In this document: piece after piece, positions 55,293-64,000 of the stretch
Position numbering within the stretch: position 1 is the first letter of the stretch
How the letters are laid out: every line of letters begins with the position of its first letter
NCBI GenBank assembly: GCA_945787445.1
Contig: CALZHT010000001.1
Span: 1 to 64,000 of the forward strand
Length of the DNA: 64,000 nucleotides
From: an uncultured Desulfobulbaceae bacterium
Lineage (GTDB): Bacteria; Desulfobacterota; Desulfobulbia; Desulfobulbales; CALZHT01
Reading direction: 5' to 3'
Program-made: the position numbers and the translations under genes
The notes under the pieces: model-generated
Seen by the model: only the letters and a program-made list of their open reading frames with translations
Database searches by the model: none
What the model was told of the DNA's origin: nothing

Positions 55293-56345
55293 ATGGCAGG
55301 AAATACATTTGGCACGGTTTTCAGGATTACAACATGGGGGGAATCCCATGGTACAGCGATCGGGGCTGCCATTGACGGGTGCCCGCCCGGCCTGGAACTC
55401 TCCCCTGCAGATATTCAGAAAGACATGGACCGGCGCCGTCCCGGTACAGGTGGGCCGGCAAGCCCGCGCAAGGAGCCGGACAAGGTGGAAATCCTCTCCG
55501 GCACCTTTGAGGACCGTACCACCGGGACCCCCATTTCCCTGATAATTTATAACAAGGATGCCCACAGTAAATCCTATGATCACTTGAAAACCGTCTTCCG
55601 GCCGGGTCACGGCGACATTACCTATCTCAAGAAGTACGGTATCCGTGATCATCGCGGCGGCGGCCGGGCATCGGCACGGGAAACCGCCGCCCGGGTGGCG
55701 GCAGGCGCGGTGGCCAGAAAAATACTGGCCGTCCACAATATTTCCGTACTGGCCTATACCATTGCCATGGGCGGTATTACCACGGAGAAACGGGCTGTTG
55801 CCGAAATTACCCAAAACAGGCTATGCTGCCCTGATAATGAAACCGCCGCCAAGATGGAAAAAAAAATCGACCAGGTCCGCAAACAGGGAGATTCCCTTGG
55901 CGGCATTGTAGAAATAACAGCAAGCGGATGTCCAGCAGGTCTTGGCGAACCTGTGTTTGACAAACTTGATGCCGAGCTTGCCAAGGCCCTCATGTCCATA
56001 GGTGCGGTAAAAGGGGTGGAAATCGGCTCGGGTTTTGCAGCAGCTCATCTCACTGGTTCCCAGAATAACGATCCCATTACTCCGGCAGGCTTTGCCTCAA
56101 ACCGGTCCGGCGGCATCCTCGCAGGTCTATCAAATGGCGATGATATCATTGCCAGGGTTGCTGTAAAACCTATTCCTTCGATAAGCATTGAGCAGCAAAC
56201 CATAGACCTTGATAATAAGCCGGTACCTGTTAAAATTGGCGGGCGGCACGATATCTCTGCCATACCCAGAATCATTCCGGTTTGTGAAGCCATGGTATGC
56301 CTGACCCTTGCAGATCACTACTTGCGGCAAAAAGCGATCACGTGA
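55293..56345 (+). CDS. aroC: chorismate synthase
   Basis: AroC converts EPSP to chorismate with reduced FMN. The 350-residue protein has the three family signatures: FRITTWGESHGTAIGAAIDGCP, RGGGRASARETAARVAAGAVA and RVAVKPIPSIS in place, plus the family PGHGDITY segment. Most of the shikimate pathway is elsewhere. Confidence 0.96.
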   Translation: MAGNTFGTVFRITTWGESHGTAIGAAIDGCPPGLELSPADIQKDMDRRRPGTGGPASPRKEPDKVEILSGTFEDRTTGTPISLIIYNKDAHSKSYDHLKTVFRPGHGDITYLKKYGIRDHRGGGRASARETAARVAAGAVARKILAVHNISVLAYTIAMGGITTEKRAVAEITQNRLCCPDNETAAKMEKKIDQVRKQGDSLGGIVEITASGCPAGLGEPVFDKLDAELAKALMSIGAVKGVEIGSGFAAAHLTGSQNNDPITPAGFASNRSGGILAGLSNGDDIIARVAVKPIPSISIEQQTIDLDNKPVPVKIGGRHDISAIPRIIPVCEAMVCLTLADHYLRQKAIT

Positions 56346-56398
56346 TATGCAAAAAATTACTACGAAATGTCTAGGCCAAATTCTCCAGGAAGTTCTTG

Positions 56399-58021
56399 AT
56401 GGTCAATAAACGTCAAAAAAATTCCATAAAAAACATTTGGATGGTAACCAGAGAATACGACGGTATCGCCGGAGCTGGAGGCGTAAAGGATGTTTCCAAA
56501 CAACTGGCAGATGCCCTTGCCAACAAGGCAAAAAAAATAAGCGTTATTCTCCCATTATACGGCTTTATGAATCCCGAGGAGCATGGCTTCAAGCCTCTGG
56601 ACATCACCTTTGATGTGGATATGGACTATGTCGGTCTTGAGCGCCAGGAACATGTACAGTTATGGGAGCGACATAAGAATAAGGTGCGAATCTATCTGGT
56701 TGATAGCCAGCGGTTTCGAGAAAAAAGAAGCATCTATACATATACGGCAGAAGAGGAAGCGGAGAACCCGGCCAACCTTCAGGGAAAAGGGCATAGCGAT
56801 TATTTCGCCATGAATGTTCTGCTGCAAAAATCAGCTATCGCTGCCATGATCCACCTTGATGAAAGGCCGGACATCATTCATTGCCAGGACGGCCATACCG
56901 CTATTTTGCCTGCCCTGACCAGAGAGACAGAAGGATACCGCCATTTTTTCAATAAAACAGGTTTTGTCGTTACGATTCACAATGCCGGTTTCGGACACCA
57001 TCAGGAAGTGGGAGATCTACCCTTTGCCCAGACCATCTGTGGCTTGCCATCCCGCACCATCAAGAGCAGCTTGCTTGATAATATGTTTGACCCTTTTCTT
57101 GCTGCTGCTCCCCATGCTGTTTTAAACACGGTCAGCGAAAACTATGCCCGTGAGCTCCAGGAAACGTCTGATGATGCTCTCACCGGCTGGCTGGGCCACC
57201 ACCTGAAAAGCAAAGGTATACAACTGGCAGGTATAACCAATGGTATTAATCCGGAGAATTATAATCCTGCAAACCCTAAAAAAATGGGGACATTCGCTGC
57301 TTTTGATCCTCTGGCAGGAAAGTTCGCAGGAAAAAAGAAATGCAAACACAACTTATTAGAGGCACTGAATAACCACAAGCACGACCACATTCTCCAGTTT
57401 GGAAATTTGGAAAATAAAGACAATTGTCCACTGTTTACTTTTATTGGCCGGCTCTCTGTGCAAAAAGGAGTGGATAAACTTGTTGAAGCCCTGGAAGCCT
57501 TGTTTCACACGGAAGATAACTTTCAGGTTCTGGCCCTGGGCACAGGCACCAAAGACCTGGAAGGTGACCTTGTCCGTTTGACAACATCTGCAGAGAGGCA
57601 AGGCAGAATATGCGTGCTTCTTGGATATGACCCGGTACTAGCCAATCAAATTTATGCTGCGGGAGATTTTTTTGTTATACCATCACAGTACGAACCTTGC
57701 GGATTAACGGATTTCCTTGCCCAGTTGTTTGGCAATGTTCCCATTGTCCACCATGTAGGGGGACTTGTTAAGGTCATAAACGGTGTTACAGGTTTTACTT
57801 ATGACGATCACAGCTCTGCTGCTCTTATGGCAAGCATGCAGAAAGCCTTGCAGGTTTACCGCAATTCCCCTCAAACCATAAAAAAGCTGCAACGGGCCGC
57901 CGTAAAACATCTGCATGAAAATTATACATGGGACAAAGTTGTAGAGCGGTATCTTGTCCTGTATCAAGAGGCCCTTGCCCTTGCAGGATTAACAAAAGTA
58001 AATATTGCTCATATAAATTGA
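56399..58021 (+). CDS. glgA: glycogen/starch synthase (GT5)-like glycosyltransferase
   Basis: GlgA elongates alpha-1,4-glucan using ADP-glucose (or UDP-glucose). The ATG at 56399 follows AGGAAG and gives 540 residues. The N-terminal domain has AGAGGVKDVSKQLADALA, where the usual KTGGL sugar-binding loop is changed to GVKDV, and HCQDGHTAILPAL. The GT-B C-terminal half has TFIGRLSVQKGVDKLVEAL, then YEPCGLTDFLAQLFGNVPIV with the EPCGL motif, then HHVGGLVKVI. The altered loop makes its donor uncertain. It precedes gapA and the giant PPDK-like gene. Confidence 0.88.
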   Translation: MVNKRQKNSIKNIWMVTREYDGIAGAGGVKDVSKQLADALANKAKKISVILPLYGFMNPEEHGFKPLDITFDVDMDYVGLERQEHVQLWERHKNKVRIYLVDSQRFREKRSIYTYTAEEEAENPANLQGKGHSDYFAMNVLLQKSAIAAMIHLDERPDIIHCQDGHTAILPALTRETEGYRHFFNKTGFVVTIHNAGFGHHQEVGDLPFAQTICGLPSRTIKSSLLDNMFDPFLAAAPHAVLNTVSENYARELQETSDDALTGWLGHHLKSKGIQLAGITNGINPENYNPANPKKMGTFAAFDPLAGKFAGKKKCKHNLLEALNNHKHDHILQFGNLENKDNCPLFTFIGRLSVQKGVDKLVEALEALFHTEDNFQVLALGTGTKDLEGDLVRLTTSAERQGRICVLLGYDPVLANQIYAAGDFFVIPSQYEPCGLTDFLAQLFGNVPIVHHVGGLVKVINGVTGFTYDDHSSAALMASMQKALQVYRNSPQTIKKLQRAAVKHLHENYTWDKVVERYLVLYQEALALAGLTKVNIAHIN

Positions 58022-58063
58022 ATCGCAAGAAACGGAAAGGGAAACAAAAAAAGGAGGTCACGT

Positions 58064-59068
58064 ATGGCTGTACGAATCGGAATCAACGGTTTTGGGAGAA
58101 TTGGCCGCAACATATTCAGGGCCATTGACAAAGACAAGACTTTTGCAGATCTCGAGGTCGTGGCCATTAACGACCTTACGGACAAGACCACATCCGCACA
58201 TCTGCTCAAATACGACTCGGTCATGGGAGTGTACGACAGGGATGTAAAAGCGACCGACCAGGGACTCGAAGTGGATGGCAACAACATAGAAATATTCAGC
58301 CACCGAAACCCTGCGGATATCCCTTGGGGCAACATTGGTGTAGATTATGTCCTAGAATCCACCGGTTTGTTCACCAGTGACGAAAAGGCCCAGGCCCATC
58401 TTGATGCCGGAGCAAAAAAAGTGATCATTTCCGCCCCAGCAAAGGGCAATGTCAAAACCATTGTTATGGGGGTTAATGAACATGAATATGATCCGACCGA
58501 ACACCATATCATTTCAAACGCTTCCTGCACCACAAACTGCCTTGCTCCTTTTGCCAAAGTTATCATGGACCGGTTCGGCATCAAACGGGGTCTTATGACC
58601 ACCATTCATGCGTACACCAACGACCAGCGCATCCTTGACTTCCCACACAGCGATCTGCGGCGGGCCAGAGCCGCCGCTTTATCAATGATACCGACAAAAA
58701 CGGGCGCGGCAGCGGCCGTGTCTCTTGTGATCCCTGAATTAAAAGGAAAATTTGACGGCATGGCAATCAGGGTTCCGACCCCCAATGTCTCGGTTGTTGA
58801 TGCGGTTATGGAAGTTGAAAAAGAAACCACGGTTCCGGAAGTCAATCAGGCCTTGAAAGAGGCGGCCAACCGCTATCTCGGCTATTCGGAAGAACCTCTT
58901 GTCTCCATTGACTATCAGGGAAATCCCCATTCTTCAGTGGTGGACGCCATGTCAACCAAAGTGATAGGATCCATGGTCAAGGTTCTTAGTTGGTATGACA
59001 ATGAATGGGGCTACTCAAACAGGATGCTCGACTTGATCCTGCTGATGGAATCCCTCAAGCCTCTATAA
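58064..59068 (+). CDS. gapA: glyceraldehyde-3-phosphate dehydrogenase, type I
   Basis: The 334-residue enzyme has the NAD-binding [16 protein letters not shown], the catalytic cysteine in [15 protein letters not shown] (about residue 155), and [16 protein letters not shown] at the C-terminus. The AAGGAGGT site near its ATG suggests high expression. It lies between glgA and the PPDK-like gene, a carbohydrate-metabolism context. Confidence 0.97.
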   Translation: MAVRIGINGFGRIGRNIFRAIDKDKTFADLEVVAINDLTDKTTSAHLLKYDSVMGVYDRDVKATDQGLEVDGNNIEIFSHRNPADIPWGNIGVDYVLESTGLFTSDEKAQAHLDAGAKKVIISAPAKGNVKTIVMGVNEHEYDPTEHHIISNASCTTNCLAPFAKVIMDRFGIKRGLMTTIHAYTNDQRILDFPHSDLRRARAAALSMIPTKTGAAAAVSLVIPELKGKFDGMAIRVPTPNVSVVDAVMEVEKETTVPEVNQALKEAANRYLGYSEEPLVSIDYQGNPHSSVVDAMSTKVIGSMVKVLSWYDNEWGYSNRMLDLILLMESLKPL

Positions 59069-59118
59069 ACAGTGGATAAAGGACGAACAAACAACTACCC
59101 CCCATTGTCCATATAAAC

Positions 59119-62100
59119 ATGAGCATGAGCAGCCAAAGCAAGCTTGTCATAGAGTCCGATGCCCTGAAGGCAAACCTCCTGGAAACAGCGGTCGAAGATG
59201 TTTTCATTGACCCTTCCTATGGAGTTCTTCTGGATATTGCTGCGAACTATAAAGGGATCCTCAACAATCTCAATGAATTGCTCTATGAAGTGAGCCATCC
59301 TTTCCGCAACTGGAACCTGATTCTCCCCAGACTGCGGGCCTTTGTCCTCAAAAACTGCGACATGTACCGCCGCCATGAGCGCGGACCCGAGGCTTTTGCA
59401 AAATTCTCCCTTATCTTTTTTGCTGCCATAGACGGATCCAAAAAAAATGAAGCCCTTCTCTTTCAAGCCATTGAATCTTTCTTGGGTTATGCGGATAAAT
59501 TGATCAGTTCCCTTGAGCCGCAAGATCTCCCGGTTTATGAACAGGCTTTGGCCTCCTTTTTTTCCCAGCTGCATGACCTCAATGAAATAGAAATGATGTA
59601 TGTCGTCCAAGGCCATCATCCGGTAAAAAAAATAAGTCTTCGTTTGCTTGACCTGGGGGAGAGGCTAGCAACTACCAAGGGCAAATATAACTTCACCCCT
59701 CTCGTCCGATTGATGAAAAGGATCCTGTCCTTGAACTATCAATACTGGCTGAAAGAAGATGATCCCTTGCCATGGTTCACCACCCAGTGTGGTGAAATGT
59801 GCCGGGGCTGGGAGGCGGGAAAACTCTTTAATGCCATATCCCATAACCAGATCCGCAGCCATTCCCAGAACCTTGAAAAAATGGAAGAGGGATCATCTTC
59901 CGAGAGTTTGATGGCCATTTTAGAGCTTCCTTCCCACATGGATATTGTCCGGTTCTATAAACAGGTGCCGGAAAAGCTCATTGAAGAAATGGGCCCTGGG
60001 GAAGAAATAGAAAAAGAGGGTTTATCGGTGGACCGCTTTTCAGAAAACCGCAAACTCCTTTTTCTCTTCCGGATCATGGAAACCGCCGGCCTCTTCCTTA
60101 TTCACGAAGAAACCCTGCGGGAGATCAACCGCAGCCTGGTCCAGCTCATTCGCCAGCAGACCTTTGAGGAGATAGAACGATTCCTGCTCACCACCTTTAA
60201 ACTATTGAAGCGTAATGTCCGGAAATACCCCCACACCTCTTTGCAATGCATCCAGGTACTGGGAACAGAGGTCTTTAATCGAGGAAACAGCAGGCTTGTC
60301 GAAGCTTTTTTGTGGGAAACCGTCCGGTTCGGATTTCAATATGCCAATGTCAGCGGGGTTAATGAAGACTGGCAGCCCATTGCCAATCCAGCGCATCTTG
60401 CCAATATCCGGGTGTGGCTCAACCTGATCATACAGGAGCCCAAATGGTGCGCTACCTTGTTTTCCGCTCTGATCATCAATATCAAGCTCACCGATACTTG
60501 TATAAAGGATACAGATCTTTTCCAAAAAGATATCAGCCAGCTCCTCAACCATCCCATAGGACCTGTATACAACTTGGTCAAACAGTTTGCCAAGCTCATG
60601 CCGGTCTTTTACAATGAGATTGGCGCAGAAGGGCTGCTGCGCGACGTTTCCACCGATGTTGATGAAATTCACAACCGCAAAGACAAGCTCATCCATTTTC
60701 TCCGCAAACAGAGCCACGTTGAAAGCAGCAACCTGATTGTTGATTTTATCGAGGCCATCTTTGCGTTCTGGAAAACCAGAGACAAAAACGTGCTCGCCCC
60801 GTTTCTCCCGCAAGAAGTCTTGCGGGACATAGAATCCCACGGTCCCTATGTCGATGACATGCACCGCTTGATGCAGAAGATTCTTAGGCTGCCCAATATT
60901 CGCGACCTTGAAGATCTGCTGGAATGGGAAGACCATAAACTTGAAATGTTTCTGGCAACCCAAAAAGATATTCCGGAGAAGGAACGTCAACGATTCCGGC
61001 TCATGATCCGGATGTACAATCTCCTGCACCAGAAATACAACCTTGGCTTGCAGGAACTTCGCCACCAGTTGGAGCAGGCTGCCAATTCAGGCTTTCCGGA
61101 AATGGAGCAATTGCTCGGTGACCTTGAAATATGCGACACTTTCCAATGCCTGGCTGCCCTGTTGGATCACCTGGAAAATCTCAAAGAGATTATTTTAAGC
61201 GAGAAGCAGTATGAGGCCAAAGAAGATATCTATTTCAAAAGGCATATTGCCGTTGATATCCCATCGGTGTATGGCCGCTACCGGGAAAGAAAATTCGATG
61301 CCCTGGGATTAACTTTCAGGCTGGAGAACCTCGCCAATATCTATCTGGAAAAATTGCCGGCCACCATAAACCTTTCCTTCATCACCAAAGCCACCTTCAA
61401 CCGGATTATCAAATGTTTGAACCTGTATTTGCGCGCCTTACGAATTGACGGAGTCTCGAGTCGAAAACTGGAAACGTATCTTTCGCTTCTCTCCAGCTCA
61501 TCTGATATCAAGCGTTTTTCCTATACCCAATATATTGATATCATCAGGGGCCTTTCAGAAGGAGTAAAGGACGTCATCTACGCCTATTACACCAATATTC
61601 ACCAGAACAATCTTTCCATCATCATTCCCCAGATCGGCCACCAAAACCTGCTGCCGAAATTCAAATCCCTCTGGGAGGAAACCGGCAAACAGTTCCATGA
61701 CCCAGCTGACATCGCGGGTACGAAATTATCAACTAAAGAACAGAAGGGAGCCAAGGTCGATCCTGTTCTTTCCCAGCGTATTTTCGGGTTGTCAGAATCA
61801 TTCATGCGAGACCTTATCGCCGGCACCTTTGGTCTGCAGCTATTGGATAATTTCATTACTCGGATATACCAGACCCTTGAGCATCAAAAGGATCTCCTGG
61901 ACGAAAAAAGCCTCGATCTTCTGATGACCTATAACCCGGATAATGCAATCAGCTATTTACACAAACACAACCAGCACACCAACAATCTGATCCATCTCGG
62001 CAACAAGGGTTATAATCTTGCCCAGCTTGCCATGGAAGGCAAACCGATCCCTTCGGGTTTTATTATCACCACGGAGATATACCGGTGCTGGCCGGTAATC

Positions 62101-63477
62101 AAAAACTTCAGCCGGGCCCGCAATGAATTGATGAACCAGATCCGGCAATCATTAAACGAGCTGGAAAAAGCCACCGGCCGCCAGTTCGGTGATCCGGAAA
62201 ATCCCCTGTTGCTCTCGGTGCGCAGCGGTGCCGCCATTTCCATGCCCGGCATGATGGCAACCATTCACAATGTCGGCCTGAATCAAGAGATCGTGCAAGA
62301 ATTCGCCAAACACTCCGGCAAAGAATATCTGGCCTGGGACAACTACCGCCGTTTTCTGCAATCTTGGGCGATGAGCAAAGGAGTAGGGCGTGAGGTATTC
62401 CAAAAACTTATGAATGGCGCCAAAAAACAGCATGGCGTCACGGTCAAAAAAGATTTCACCCCGGAACAGATGAAGGAACTGGCCCTTAGTTACCAAAAAA
62501 CCGTGCGTAATCTCGGGATCGGTTTTCCGGATGATCCCTGGCTGCAGCTCACTGGTGCGGTGGAAATGGTGCTGGATTCCTGGAATACCAATAAAACCAG
62601 GGAATACCGGTCTTTGATGGATGTGTCCGAATCCTGGGGCACGGCGGTAATTGTGCAGGTCATGGTGTTCGGCAATTTAAGCCAAGAGGCGGGCAGCGGC
62701 GTCTCCTTTACCGCCCACCCCTATAGAAAAGTAAGCAGGGTGGCGCTGTGGGGCGATTACGCGCCGGGCGATCAAGGCGAGGATATTGTCAGCGGCCTGG
62801 TAACCACGCACCCCGTCTCGGTTGAACAGGCGGAAATTGACGGGCGTTCCAAGGAAAACACCCTGGAACTCCGTTTTCCTGAGGTATACAATGAGCTGTT
62901 ACGGCTCTCCCGTGAATTGGTCTATGAAAAAAGCTGGAATCCCCAGGAAATCGAGTTCACCTTTGAAGGCCCGAAGGCAGAGGATCTTTATATCTTGCAG
63001 ACTCGTGACATGATAACCATCAAAAAGAAGGAGACCTTCCATGTCTTTGAAGAGTCTGGCGGTTTTGAAAAATACATCCTTGGAAAAGGTATTGGGGTAA
63101 GCGGCAGCGCTTTATCCGGCCGGGCGGTGTTTACTGCGGATAACATAAAAGCCCTCCGCCAGGAAGACCCAGACACTCCTCTCATTCTTATCCGCCAGGA
63201 CACCGTGCCTGAGGATATCAAGGAAATCTCCATGGCGGACGGCCTGCTCACCGCCCGGGGCGGACAAACCTCCCATGCTTCGGTAGTTGCCCTGCGGCTG
63301 GATAAGACCTGCATGGTCGGCTGTGATACCCTGAAGGTTTTTGAAACCCGAGAGTACGCTGAAATCGGCGGGCAGGTCATCCGGTTTGGTGATCCGGTCA
63401 GCATCGACGGCCGCAAGGGCCTACTCATAAAAGGCATGCACCAGACAAAAAAGGAAATGCACATCCTGCCCATGTAA
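59119..63477 (+). CDS. giant PPDK-related protein with novel N-terminus and no PEP barrel
   Basis: The 1452-residue protein divides in two. Residues 1 to about 950 are helix-rich with no domain I recognise. From about 955 the PPDK-type ATP-grasp domain begins (LGNKGYNLAQLAMEGKPIPSG, LSVRSGAAISMPGMMATIHN, QEAGSGVSFTAHP). It is followed at about 1330–1452 by the phosphohistidine swivel domain with GGQTSHASVVAL (His at about 1385). The protein ends there, without the ~350-residue PEP/pyruvate barrel. It should autophosphorylate at the histidine from ATP, but the acceptor may be bound by the N-terminus. Glucan and rifampicin dikinases use the same logic. It follows gapA and glgA. Confidence 0.8.
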   Translation: MSMSSQSKLVIESDALKANLLETAVEDVFIDPSYGVLLDIAANYKGILNNLNELLYEVSHPFRNWNLILPRLRAFVLKNCDMYRRHERGPEAFAKFSLIFFAAIDGSKKNEALLFQAIESFLGYADKLISSLEPQDLPVYEQALASFFSQLHDLNEIEMMYVVQGHHPVKKISLRLLDLGERLATTKGKYNFTPLVRLMKRILSLNYQYWLKEDDPLPWFTTQCGEMCRGWEAGKLFNAISHNQIRSHSQNLEKMEEGSSSESLMAILELPSHMDIVRFYKQVPEKLIEEMGPGEEIEKEGLSVDRFSENRKLLFLFRIMETAGLFLIHEETLREINRSLVQLIRQQTFEEIERFLLTTFKLLKRNVRKYPHTSLQCIQVLGTEVFNRGNSRLVEAFLWETVRFGFQYANVSGVNEDWQPIANPAHLANIRVWLNLIIQEPKWCATLFSALIINIKLTDTCIKDTDLFQKDISQLLNHPIGPVYNLVKQFAKLMPVFYNEIGAEGLLRDVSTDVDEIHNRKDKLIHFLRKQSHVESSNLIVDFIEAIFAFWKTRDKNVLAPFLPQEVLRDIESHGPYVDDMHRLMQKILRLPNIRDLEDLLEWEDHKLEMFLATQKDIPEKERQRFRLMIRMYNLLHQKYNLGLQELRHQLEQAANSGFPEMEQLLGDLEICDTFQCLAALLDHLENLKEIILSEKQYEAKEDIYFKRHIAVDIPSVYGRYRERKFDALGLTFRLENLANIYLEKLPATINLSFITKATFNRIIKCLNLYLRALRIDGVSSRKLETYLSLLSSSSDIKRFSYTQYIDIIRGLSEGVKDVIYAYYTNIHQNNLSIIIPQIGHQNLLPKFKSLWEETGKQFHDPADIAGTKLSTKEQKGAKVDPVLSQRIFGLSESFMRDLIAGTFGLQLLDNFITRIYQTLEHQKDLLDEKSLDLLMTYNPDNAISYLHKHNQHTNNLIHLGNKGYNLAQLAMEGKPIPSGFIITTEIYRCWPVIKNFSRARNELMNQIRQSLNELEKATGRQFGDPENPLLLSVRSGAAISMPGMMATIHNVGLNQEIVQEFAKHSGKEYLAWDNYRRFLQSWAMSKGVGREVFQKLMNGAKKQHGVTVKKDFTPEQMKELALSYQKTVRNLGIGFPDDPWLQLTGAVEMVLDSWNTNKTREYRSLMDVSESWGTAVIVQVMVFGNLSQEAGSGVSFTAHPYRKVSRVALWGDYAPGDQGEDIVSGLVTTHPVSVEQAEIDGRSKENTLELRFPEVYNELLRLSRELVYEKSWNPQEIEFTFEGPKAEDLYILQTRDMITIKKKETFHVFEESGGFEKYILGKGIGVSGSALSGRAVFTADNIKALRQEDPDTPLILIRQDTVPEDIKEISMADGLLTARGGQTSHASVVALRLDKTCMVGCDTLKVFETREYAEIGGQVIRFGDPVSIDGRKGLLIKGMHQTKKEMHILPM

Positions 63478-63490
63478 AGGCACATCACCC

Positions 63491-64000
63491 ATGATTATTG
63501 GCATACCAAAGGAAGTAAAAAACAATGAATACAGAGTATCCCTTATTCCCGCCGGAGCAAAATCCCTGGTTTCCCATGGCCATACGGTACTCATTGAGAA
63601 AGGCGCCGGTCGGGGATGCGGCATAAGTGACAACGAATTCAAAAAGGCCGGCGCCCGCATCGTATCCTCCGCAAAGGAGGTTTTCGGCCGAGCCGAGATG
63701 ATCATCAAGGTCAAAGAACCAATGCCGAAGGAATTCTCCTTACTGCGGCCGGACCTTATTCTGTTTACTTTTTTGCACTTGGCGCCTTTACCGGAACTGA
63801 CGGATGCCCTCCTGCAACAAAAGGTGATTGGCATCGGTTTTGAAACAGTGCAGCCTGACGACGGCTCTCTGCCTTTGCTCGCCCCGATGAGCGAAGTAGC
63901 AGGCCGCATGGCTGTCCAGATCGGCGCCCATTATCTGGAAAAAAACAACGGCGGCAGGGGAGTATTGCTGGGCGGCATCACCGGAGTTGAAAAAGGCCAT
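63491..64000 (+). CDS. ald: alanine dehydrogenase, C-terminus cut by window edge
   Basis: The ATG at 63491 opens a frame that stays open to the right edge, giving 170 residues. The N-terminus IIGIPKEVKNNEYRVSLIPAG is the alanine dehydrogenase/transhydrogenase signature. IKVKEPMPKEFSLLRPDLILF and the MSEVAGRMAVQIGAHYLE segment follow. The next residues begin the glycine-rich LLGGITGVEKGH linker before the NAD domain. Alanine dehydrogenase interconverts alanine and pyruvate with NAD+. It lies 13 bp after the giant gene, probably co-transcribed. Confidence 0.93.
   Translation, partial: MIIGIPKEVKNNEYRVSLIPAGAKSLVSHGHTVLIEKGAGRGCGISDNEFKKAGARIVSSAKEVFGRAEMIIKVKEPMPKEFSLLRPDLILFTFLHLAPLPELTDALLQQKVIGIGFETVQPDDGSLPLLAPMSEVAGRMAVQIGAHYLEKNNGGRGVLLGGITGVEKGH

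Overview
The window looks like chromosomal core sequence from an anaerobic Gram-negative bacterium of the Desulfobacterota (Deltaproteobacteria), possibly the Desulfobulbales. This rests on a hemA–ccsA–siroheme synthase cluster, rubredoxin, a UbiD-type decarboxylase, the short ThiC-family form, UPF0280, the atpZ/I/B/E order, and an rpmH-rnpA-yidD-yidC-jag-mnmE block. The lineage is inferred from gene content, not from an alignment. No integrase, transposase gene, CRISPR array or rRNA was seen.

Layout. 1–6.5 kb (minus): SF2 helicase cut by the left edge, M48 protease with TPRs, and a secreted protein paired with a CHASE2 nucleotide cyclase. 6.5–7.4 kb: a gene-free block of repeats. 7.4–14.9 kb: ettA, a 58-aa protein, rhodanese, tRNA-Arg(UCG) with a tandem array of its own 3' end, bioA, hpt, rubredoxin and a cNMP-binding/HDOD regulator. 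15.2–23.8 kb (minus): mnmE, jag, yidC, yidD, rnpA, rpmH, then hemA, ccsA and siroheme synthase. 24–28.3 kb (plus): yjbQ, two small unknown proteins, ubiD-like, a pseudouridine synthase and an IHF/HU protein. 28.3–39.4 kb (minus): rimO, nucleoside phosphorylase, F0 genes, hemL, HAD phosphatase, a Cys-cluster protein, pyrD/pyrK and parB/parA with a perfect parS. 39.8–64 kb (mostly plus): mntP, thiC-like, an EndoIII relative, PilZ proteins, cvpA, PPTase, Crp/Fnr, RelA/SpoT-like, rnr-trmJ, rdgB, aroC, then glgA-gapA-giant dikinase-like protein-ald (ald is cut by the right edge).

How the genes work together. rpmH to mnmE covers the ribosome, RNase P, membrane insertion and tRNA modification. hemA, siroheme synthase, hemL and ccsA feed and use tetrapyrroles. 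The atp genes build the membrane sector of ATP synthase. parA, parB and parS segregate the chromosome, which suggests the origin is not far away. glgA, gapA and the 1452-aa protein form a central-carbon or storage-carbohydrate group.

The most unusual content is between the genes. Three families of dispersed, hairpin-forming repeats are present. One is a roughly 205-bp MITE-like element with 16-bp terminal inverted repeats and clear 4-bp target duplications. A tRNA-Arg is followed by three copies of its own 19-nt 3' end in tandem units of 89–98 bp, reminiscent of the E. coli tyrT/rtT repeats. Protein oddities are a PPDK-like protein with a 950-residue novel N-terminus and no PEP barrel, a RelA/SpoT protein whose synthetase residues look lost, and an EndoIII relative whose stop codon falls exactly where its fourth Fe-S cysteine should be.
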